Below, in pieces: positions 56,094 through 64,000 of a stretch of 64,000 nucleotides of DNA. A program made the position numbers and the translations under genes. The notes below the pieces were generated by a model. It made no database searches, was not told the DNA's origin, and saw only the letters and a program-made list of their open reading frames with translations. Source of the stretch: Adineta steineri (Eukaryota; Rotifera; Eurotatoria; Adinetida; Adinetidae); assembly GCA_905250115.1 (NCBI GenBank), contig CAJNOI010000021.1:62001-126000 (forward strand), in the 5' to 3' direction. Numbering within the stretch: position 1 is the stretch's first letter; each line of letters starts with the position of its first letter.

Positions 56094-57113
56094 ATGCCAT
56101 CTACAGCCGAAGATTTACCGTCAGAAATCTGGTTTTATATATTTACATTTATCGAAGGACATGATATTGTTCAATCATTTTCATCTCTAAATTCTTTCTT
56201 TAATTCACTTTTACATTCACAATATTTACAATTACATATTCGAATTAAAAAAAATGAATCAAATAAACGTTTGCCTCTATTAACTTGGTCACATATTGAT
56301 CTACGAAATATCTATTCACTTTCCGTTGGACAACGAAAAGCAAACTGTCTTATTCAATTTCTCCGTTGGAATGCCAGTTATCTTATTTGTTTACGTTCTC
56401 TGTCGATTTATTTGCGAAAATCAAAATTTGATAATTATATCCAGATTATAACATCTGCACTTCAACAAATGCCATCTCTTAGAAATATTCGTATTAAATA
56501 TACAGCACAATTCAATCCTGATATCGATCACTTTGAACCATTAATGACATATATCTTTAGTACAAAATCTACTATACAAAAATGTTCATTTGATTTTCGT
56601 ATGTTTCATTACAATATGATAGTGTCAAAATGGTCAATAAGTCCAACATTAAAATATCTTAATTTCTATAATACTTCTTGGAATAATTTATTCTCTATCC
56701 TCAGTTTAACACCTTACTTATATTCATTTCAAGCACTAATAAAGCAATCGGATACAATTTTGAATAAGGATATCGTTCTTACTCATCTGAAAAAAGTAAA
56801 TTTATATCTTGTTCGTCCACATTTGATTCAACTTGAAATGTTGAAAGATGTAGCACCAAATTTAGAATCTCTTCAAGTACAAGGTAATTTCAGTTCTAAA
56901 CACCCCGCTTATTTTAATGAAAACTTATGGTATAAAGTATTGAATAATTTGAAATATTTTTATGTCAATTTAAGCACATATTCAGAGTCTAATTCTGAAA
57001 AACAAGTTTTAAGAGATTATATTCTTGATTTGAATGGGAAAGGTTGGTTTACTTGGGAAGAACATATACCAAATTTATATGCGTTTATTAAATTTACATC
57101 AGTCACAATTTAA
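56094..57113 (+). CDS. F-box protein
   Basis: Intronless, 339 residues. The F-box lies at about residues 6-48 (EDLPSEIWFYIFTFIEGHDI, then SFSSLNSFFNSLL), the Skp1-binding helix cluster that links substrates to SCF ubiquitin ligases. The remainder has irregular leucine-rich segments (LRSLSIYL, LKYLNFYNTSW, LKKVNLYLV, LESLQVQGNF) spaced 25-60 residues, suggesting a degenerate LRR substrate arm. AATAAA lies near 57140. Bdelloids carry many such intronless F-box genes; the substrate is unknown. Confidence 0.8.
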   Translation: MPSTAEDLPSEIWFYIFTFIEGHDIVQSFSSLNSFFNSLLHSQYLQLHIRIKKNESNKRLPLLTWSHIDLRNIYSLSVGQRKANCLIQFLRWNASYLICLRSLSIYLRKSKFDNYIQIITSALQQMPSLRNIRIKYTAQFNPDIDHFEPLMTYIFSTKSTIQKCSFDFRMFHYNMIVSKWSISPTLKYLNFYNTSWNNLFSILSLTPYLYSFQALIKQSDTILNKDIVLTHLKKVNLYLVRPHLIQLEMLKDVAPNLESLQVQGNFSSKHPAYFNENLWYKVLNNLKYFYVNLSTYSESNSEKQVLRDYILDLNGKGWFTWEEHIPNLYAFIKFTSVTI

Positions 57114-58013
57114 TTGACAATTTCTTCTTTTAGGAAATGTAATAATAAAATATGTAAAATAAAATCTGTTTTTTTTCTTAAACTGTAACAAATAAAAATG
57201 ATTAAAAATGATAGTTTATGTAGAAGATTTTACTCTAGTAGTATTTGCGAAAGATTTTCTAAGAAATATATCAATGCTGAATGTCAATTGAGAATTTTTA
57301 CATAAACTATAATAATCTGATATTTGTCATGATTGTGTTATGAATAATGACTGATTATATTCGTCTACTATTATTTCTTTCTTTTATTGATAGTTCAGAT
57401 CAAATATCAATATAGTAATTATGTATTTTCTTTGACGGTCGTTACACTATTGACTTAAAAGTTAGTGTGCATATTTATTTTCATCTTCATATAAATTAGT
57501 AATGAGAATTTATTTACTTGTTTATGATGATCACTGTGAACTAGCACTTCAAACGAATGACGTGTTATATGTCTAAAGAGATATCTCATATTACTCTATC
57601 TTCCGATACCTGTATATTAGTACTTTACATAAATATTTATCTGTTATTTATCAAACACGAACTAAAACCAATATTGAAGTGCTTTAATTCAGCTATTTCG
57701 TGTTTCATATTTTAATTATACAAAGATTGCGCTAACAGCTTTTTATTAATGGTTATAAAGAATCATTTAGTTACAAGATTGTATTAGTTTGCATTAAGAT
57801 ATCATTCACAAATTGATTGATCTACTAAAGAAGATTATTATTCGATATAAGCAAGTTAAAATTTATGATAAAAAATCAATTTATTACAAGACATTACGTC
57901 AAAAGAAGGCAAATTGTAATTAGAAACTCCCGAGAAAATTGCGGAGAGTATTAGTATGTGAAATTTCAATGGAATGTATCTATATATTATTGTCATAAAA
58001 TGGAATTGTTTTG
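57114..58013. other. Intergenic between convergent genes
   Basis: 900 bp of unique AT-rich sequence without a supportable frame or repeat. Confidence 0.45.
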
Positions 58014-58695
58014 TTAACGACGTGTAGTTGTTAATGGTTGTGTCATCATATGAACAAGATTATCATAAAAAACACGACCATCAGAACCAACATTTAATTC
58101 ACGAAGCATAAGATCAACTAAGAGAAATTAAAAAATAATAATTTATATATTCATAAATTTATTTTACCATCTCTGTCAGTTAATTTTTCGCCTGTATTAG
58201 TTAAGATATATTTTAATTGTTTGGAATCAATATAACCAAGTCGTTGGGTATCATATTGTTGAAATGCAGCTAAAATTTCAGTGGATGCATTTTCAGTTGA
58301 TCGATGTTCCAAAACAATTTTGAGAAAATCATCAAATTCAACAACACCACCCTCTAATACATCAATACGATAATTCATTAAATCATACAAGTCGTCTTTA
58401 TAGTTCAATACCTTTTTTATATTTAGCAAAGTAACGTTTAAGTTCAGCAATTGTCGGTGCCATACTTAACGATCGCATTATAAAACATAATTTATCTGGT
58501 GTATCGACAAAACCTTGTGGAGCGAATAATTGAAAACATTGCCGAAAATCTATAGATATACAATAGCTCACCATAACAATAATAATAATAACAACTTATA
58601 ACTTACTATCAATTTCTTCTTCTTTAAAATTTTTCGACTAAAATAATAGAAATAAAATTTGAATAATAAATATAATGCATTGAATTACTTACCAT
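58014..58695 (-). CDS. EF-hand protein, calmodulin-like (CALML4-type)
   Basis: Minus strand. Coding starts with an exon holding only the ATG (58693-58695), followed by SKNFKEEEID, then FRQCFQLFAPQGFVDT with IMRSLSMAPTIAELKRYF. A further exon has GGVVEFDDFLKIV and DTQRLGYIDSKQLKYIL, NTGEKLTDRD, and the last gives LMLRELNVGSDGRVFYDNL and a short tail. Four degenerate EF-hands can be placed, but most calcium-binding loops lack the full acidic set (for example APQGFVDTPD). This and the GEKLT motif match CALML4-like light chains that pair with unconventional myosins rather than calmodulin itself. Confidence 0.72.
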
Positions 58696-58861
58696 GATTT
58701 AATGAATTAAGCTTAATTAAAACGAATCTATAAATAAAGATTCAAGGATAAAAGAAAAGAAAAATAGCATTTTAAAAACAACGATGATAATAATTTATTC
58801 ACAATAACAACCCAAACGAAAGAAAGAAAAATGAAAGAGAATCCTATTGATGTGATAAATA

Positions 58862-61800
58862 TTATTGACCCAATTTGGCAAGCTAAAAAACAAAACAAAG
58901 AATTATAATTCTAATCGGTACAAATGAAAACTTTTATACTTGTTCGAGAAATTGAGAAGCATTGACGAGTTCCGTACAACCATAGACAATACGTTTGGTT
59001 GCCATTCTTGATGGTGTCTTAGCATATTCTTGTAAATTTTGGTATTCAATGTAATTACCACCACCAACCATAAAGACAATAGCATCATTAAAACCTTGTC
59101 GATTACGAGCAATATTTGCGCTATAAAAAGAAAAGATTGTTAATAGAATTATTTTCCTCTTAATTTTCTTATTTTAAAAACTATTTTCCATATTAGTGGG
59201 TTCAGTAATTAGCCTTTATCTATCTTACTTTTCCTCAGATGAATTATATCTATTTAAAAATATAATTAAATATTAAATTTTGTTCATTTCTTATTTTTTT
59301 TAAGAAAAACAAATTCTTTTCTTTTTCAAAAAAATATTTACGCGTCTGTTGGTCGAAGAAGTTTTGGATCAAAATAATGATAATCATCTGTTTCAGGTGA
59401 TGAACGACATTCCATTAAATTATCAACTATTTTTGTTACTGGTAATTTCTAAAAATAATACGATGAAATAGAATGACAAAAAGAAATCATAAAATATCTA
59501 TTTACATATTGTTTAACAACAAGATTTTTAACACCTTCCATTGCAAATTTCGAAGCTTTAGTTACCAAATTTGAAAACATTCTAAAATAACATATATTAT
59601 ATTTTTCCTAATTATGAACAAATTCAGATTCAATGCGACAACACTATTTTATTAATAATTATTATTCAAGTTGCTTATTTCATATAATACAAATATTTAT
59701 CATATTTCAAATTAGAAAATCTTGTTTGTGTATTACATTTGTCATCAAAAATAATATCGTAACTAGAGAGCTGCATCGGGTCCGGCGAAAGAGTCGTAAA
59801 TTATTCTATCATTTCAGACACTGAACTATTATTCGTACGCTCATTTTGTAGAGAACTGTTTGCTCTTTCAGACTGTATACGTAGAATCGTGCAAGAGCCT
59901 TTCATAGCTGACATTTTATGAAAAAACGATTCGAAACCGTACTTCCGGGTTCGGGTCTAGACCCTGGCTTTTATTCAAAAGAATTTCGACTATGAAAGGC
60001 TCTTGCATGATTCTAAGCACATAGTCTGAAAGAGCAAACATTTCTCTGCAAAATGAGCGTTCGAATAATAGTTCAGTATCCCAAATGATAGAATAATTTA
60101 CGACTCTTTCGTTGGACTTGATAGATCCGATGCAGCTCCCTAATCGTAACACTCCTTATCTTTAGAGTACGGAGAATATGTGTCATATATTCATCCCTTA
60201 CCTAATCATAGTCGAAAAAATAAAATCGGAATTAATTACAGCCGAAATCCCTAATAAAGATAAACTCACTCTTGAATCTATCAATTTATTATCAAACGAG
60301 CCGGATCAATGATAGATTTTGTATATAAAAATCATTCTTACCCCATTGTTGTTGTACCACCTTCTCTTGCTTGTGAAGCAACACTACCTTTACTAAGTGA
60401 TTTCCAACGTTTAATATATGTAATTGCATCTAAACATGTACAATTTGATCCTCGTAATATTGTCATATATTGATCAAGTTCTCCCTAAAAGAAAACAACA
60501 TATTTTTGTTTTATACAATTAAATTAATTGAATAGGGATGTACTTGTGTCATTGTTGGTGTACAAATATAATGAATTAAAAATAAACGAAGTTTATCTTC
60601 TGGTGTACCAGCTAAAATAAATAATTTATCTAAGTTTCTTTTTTTTTGTTTTTATTATTTTAATTTACCAGCCGGATCAGAAAGAACTTCCATAAGAGAT
60701 TTTTCCTATTAATTTAGATAAAAATTATTAGAAAAAAATAAAATTTGAATTGATATATATTTACTTGAACTTGTTTGCTCATTAATTTTTCTTCAGTTTC
60801 AAAGAAAATATCTAATTTTCGTTTCTATTAGATAAAAAAAAATAAATAAAAATAAAGATTTAAGAAATGTAATTACTTTAATTTCATCGAGAAGAGCAGT
60901 TGCTATATTTGTATGTGCATCGAGTAATCGTTTTTTTTCTAATAATTCTGGTAAAGAACTCACTGCACTTGTTAAACGACTTGTTGTATCATTTAATAAA
61001 CTAATAGCTAAATCTTGAGCATCACCTTCAATACCCTATTGTACAAAAAAAGAAAATCTTTCATTTGATTATTAAATATCAATAAAAAAAATAACCATTG
61101 CAGATTTAAGTCGTTTAACTTCATCTTCTGATTGACGATATTTTTCTAATTCTTCTTGAATTGATTCAGCAACAATTGGAAATGGACTTGAAATAAAAAC
61201 AAAAGTTTTCATAAAAATTATAAACTATGAATTAATTTATTCTTACTTTCCTTTTTGTTGTTTCCAAAATTTATCTGTTGGTATAAGATCATATGTTCGT
61301 TTTTTCGATGGATGTCGACCATCACTTAATACACGTGATTCATCAACTTCTTCAATTTCAACTCGATTTAATTTAAAATCCTATATTATAACTATTTTTC
61401 TTATTTAAAATATATTATAAAAATAACTTACAAAAACATCATGAGCTAAAGCTTGATAAGTCCATGTATGATGAAGGAGAGATGCTAAATCAGTACTTCG
61501 ATCCAATATCACAAGAAGTGGTCGTTGAAAACTATTAAAAGAAAAATTAGGTATTTATACTATTAACCCTGATACGCCCACCTGGGTTCCGCACGGACCC
61601 CAGTCGAAAAGGAGGTGTTTCCACCATCAGTGAAGGACTGAAATTAAGTGACGCTATTAGGCGACACACAGCTCATCTGTCACACATGAAATGAACCAAT
61701 GAAAGCGAAACACCGTTCTTAAATGATTATTTCTTGAAACGCTCAAATTTCGAACAAATTACAGGTGGGTGTATCAGGTTAACAGTACTAAAAATAATGC

Positions 61801-63647
61801 TCGAAGTAAACCTTATTGATAATCGTCAGAACTCATTATTTAAATAGGAAAATTCTCGGTTGACTAAATTCAAAGGCGATAGAGTCTATAAAGTCTAATC
61901 CAAAGGAATAATAACTATTAAGACTTTTAAAAAGATATGTAATGTTATAGTCATTGACATAAATATAGGAAAAGAGTTGTGAATTTATGAAACACCACGG
62001 AAAGAATAAAAAATGTGGTTGGAATTCGGCTTCAAAGATTTCGGACTTATTAAATTAGTAGTTAGCCATTTGTACTAGTTACAATTAATAGGTTGGAGTT
62101 GTATTTTGACATATGCTTGTAAGTTTAATTTCTTTCTCTATTGAATGTTCATCGACATACCATAAAAGTATATATTAGGGATTTGTGGTAATTTAAAATC
62201 TTCATGCTTATCAATCTCGGCTATGATTCTTCCTTTTTAATTAGTAAAATACGCAGTACTCTAATGACTAATAGTTCTCTTACAACATATAATTCTTTGA
62301 AACACAATGCGAGAAAATGTATTGAAAATTTTTACATCATAAAGTCGTTAGGTTATATAAGTTAATGACTTTATGAGAATAGTTATTAGTGATACGTTCG
62401 ATTTTTATATCTATGCGTCTTTCGTGGTAGATGTGTGAAAGTTTATTACTTTTTTTTTCGTATATTTAAAACTTGCAATCAAGTATTTTAACTAACCTTA
62501 AAGCTCCTGTAGCCATTGAATCCGTTGAAAATAAACTATTTCGAGAATCACGTAGATTTTCTCGTAATTTCTTATCAAGTTTCTAAATATTAAAATAAAT
62601 AATAAATATCTGTTTATTTATTTAATAACTAATAACATACTTGTCCTATAATTTCTGCAAATTCACCTTTTGAACACCGGATAATTGGTACTGAACCTAA
62701 ATTTAAATCATATAAAATCTTAATTCTAATAAAAAAGTAAAATTTTCTTTCATACCGAGTGTTACACATACGGAAAAGAGACTATCAACAATTGCCCCCG
62801 TAATTTCATTCATATCCTCATCACGCATCTGTGGACGATTAAGTGCTAAAAATTTAATATTTATTTATATATTCTTAAAATTTTATTTTTTATGTACCAT
62901 AATAAGAGACACTATCTCTTCCTGTTTGTCGTAAACAAAATAATTCATCTTCCAATGTAATAAAATCGAGATATTGATCATAAATCTATAGATATTCAAT
63001 AATGAATAAAAGAAAATCTAATGTTTCTTTTACTTTTGTAATATTTTGCTGAGAATTAGATTCAAGTGCAGCTGTAGCTAAATCTTCGAGAAGATCACGT
63101 GGAATCGGTGCAATAAAATTTAAATAATATGATTCATATAAACCTTCAGATAAATCCTATATTGTCAATATTTATATATGATCATAAATTTTATATGTAA
63201 AATATTTTTTTACTTTTCCTATACGAGTTATATTATCTCTTGTTGGCATAATAAAATAAACAGCAGCAACTTCATCAACTGGTCCACGATCAGATTTTAA
63301 TGAACTAGAGAAAAATAATATTCTTATTAATCTTTTCTTTCGTTAAATTTTCAAAATATTTACACATGAAGTGTTACACCTAAATCACGAAGTTCTTTTA
63401 CAGTAAGTAATGGTCCGATAATATCTTGACCAAGTTCATCATAAACTAGAACTTTCCAAGCTAAATCTCCTCCAGGAGATTTTAATAGAGTCGATGGAGA
63501 CGTATTAAGATTGAGCATTTGTTTAAGAGTAGCTAGAAATATGAAGAATTATTTTTTTTTTCGATATGAAAATATGTTTTTATTTGTAAAAAACGAACCG
63601 ATGTGACGATCTCTTAAAGACAATGGTGCGATCGATTGAGTAGTCAT
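58862..63647 (-). CDS. SCFD1: Sec1/Munc18 family protein SCFD1 (SLY1)
   Basis: About twenty minus-strand exons from the ATG at 63645-63647 to TAA at 58862-58864. Recognisable blocks in order: [178 protein letters not shown] and [12 protein letters not shown]. These match SLY1, which binds syntaxin-5-type SNAREs in ER-Golgi fusion. The reading frame appears intact. Two introns are long and each carries one transposon: 59582-60341 and 61532-62496. Not every small exon edge was fixed. Confidence 0.93.
59764..60142. mobile_element. hAT-like foldback MITE with 8-bp target duplication
   Basis: The 8-bp string atcgtaac flanks the element at 59756-59763 and 60143-60150. Left end tagagagctgcatcgg; the right end reversed gives tagggagctgcatcgg. 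The inverted repeat continues for about 150 bp per arm (for example gtttgctctttcagact in the left arm, agtctgaaagagcaaac in the right), leaving a short centre. An 8-bp duplication and TAGGG-type ends point to the hAT superfamily. 379 bp, no transposase. Confidence 0.85.
61567..61778. mobile_element. piggyBac-like MITE at TTAA
   Basis: ttaa flanks both sides (61563-61566, 61779-61782). Left end ccctgatacgcccacctg; right end reversed gives cctgatacacccacctg. TTAA duplication with CCC-type ends is characteristic of piggyBac transposition. 212 bp, noncoding, within an SCFD1 intron. Confidence 0.82.
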
Positions 63648-64000
63648 TTTAAAATGATTAATAGGAAATTGATGAGCGACACGATACAAATAATGGTGAT
63701 GCTGGCAAAGCTAACCGATTCGAAAATGAATGAATCACTGACTTTATTTATTTGATACTGATATTTATCCATTAATATTTTAGCATAATTCTAGAGGGCG
63801 CTATAAGGCACTCTATTGAACTATATTGCAGCGAGTGCAATTTTTATTCTTATCAGTATACTGGTTGAACTCTATATAAAGATAGATTTGTATTAACTGT
63901 TAATGTGAATGACTTGATAGCGGTTATTATCCTTTTATAATATGCGCTATGAGAATGACGATATGCTGGTATTTTTTTGTATAAATCTTTGTGTGTGAAA
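63648..64000. other. Upstream region of SCFD1
   Basis: Putative minus-strand promoter and 5' leader. No neighbouring gene begins within the window. Confidence 0.4.

Noticed and set aside
59633-60152. Short genes on both strands within the SCFD1 intron
   Set aside because: They lie in and around the hAT-like inverted repeat and are open by chance.
1-64000. CRISPR arrays, bacterial operons, rRNA or tRNA genes
   Set aside because: No regularly spaced identical repeats, no Shine-Dalgarno-type gene packing, no convincing tRNA B-box (GGTTCRANNCC) and no rRNA-like stretch were seen by eye.

Overview
The window looks like nuclear DNA of an invertebrate animal, most likely a bdelloid rotifer. It is AT-rich, carries compact protein genes split by mostly 50-70 bp GT-AG introns, and contains animal-type orthologues (HADHA, SCFD1, OSCP1, CEP43). 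It also has gene families that are expanded in bdelloids (B-box/coiled-coil/B30.2-like proteins, F-box proteins), several genes with a bacterial or fungal look, and G/T-rich tracts resembling bdelloid telomere repeats. The species assignment is inference; no rRNA or mitochondrial marker is present.

Layout. 1-4.6 kb: an apolipoprotein-L-like gene facing a glycine-zipper gene with a bacterial-effector-like N-terminal part, then a small orphan gene. 5.2-8.8 kb (-): a 16-exon CAP-Gly/coiled-coil microtubule plus-end-type protein. 11.3-16.5 kb (+): a 23-exon secreted or anchored cysteine-rich protein in which nearly every exon is one EGF-like module bounded by phase-1 introns. 17.7-22.3 kb (+): a claudin-like four-TM protein, a coiled-coil protein, a decayed exon and a tiny Cys-rich protein. 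23.4-30.4 kb (-): mitochondrial trifunctional protein alpha subunit (HADHA), a small helical LTXXQ/Spy-like protein, and a GDPD-type glycerophosphodiesterase. 30.6-32.6 kb (+): CEP43/FOP. 32.75-34.69 kb: a very young LTR retroelement. 35.0-37.5 kb (-): OSCP1. 38.1-39.6 kb (+): an alpha-1,3-fucosyltransferase-like protein. 40.7-43.7 and 54.5-55.6 kb (-): three B-box paralogues. 45.5-47.2 kb (+): an intronless KEX1-like serine carboxypeptidase. 48.2-48.8 kb (+): a secreted orphan. 49.1-51.0 kb (-): a bacterial-type GH13 alpha-glucan enzyme with an apparent one-base frameshift. 51.7-52.6 kb (-): a multipass membrane orphan. 56.1-57.1 kb (+): an F-box protein. 58.0-58.7 kb (-): a CALML4-like EF-hand protein. 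58.9-63.6 kb (-): the Sec1/Munc18 protein SCFD1/SLY1.

The most notable item is the 1,933-bp element at 32753-34685. It has two identical 143-bp LTRs, 5-bp target duplications, a tRNA-type primer site and a purine tract. Its only long intact reading frame encodes a RING-finger protein with two C-terminal membrane segments; no gag or pol was seen. The window also holds a set of small non-autonomous DNA elements that can be read directly from their ends. These are a hAT-like foldback with an 8-bp duplication, a piggyBac-like MITE at TTAA, two copies of a 310-340 bp family around the carboxypeptidase gene, and two further inverted-repeat MITEs. The genes are not an operon and no single pathway joins them.
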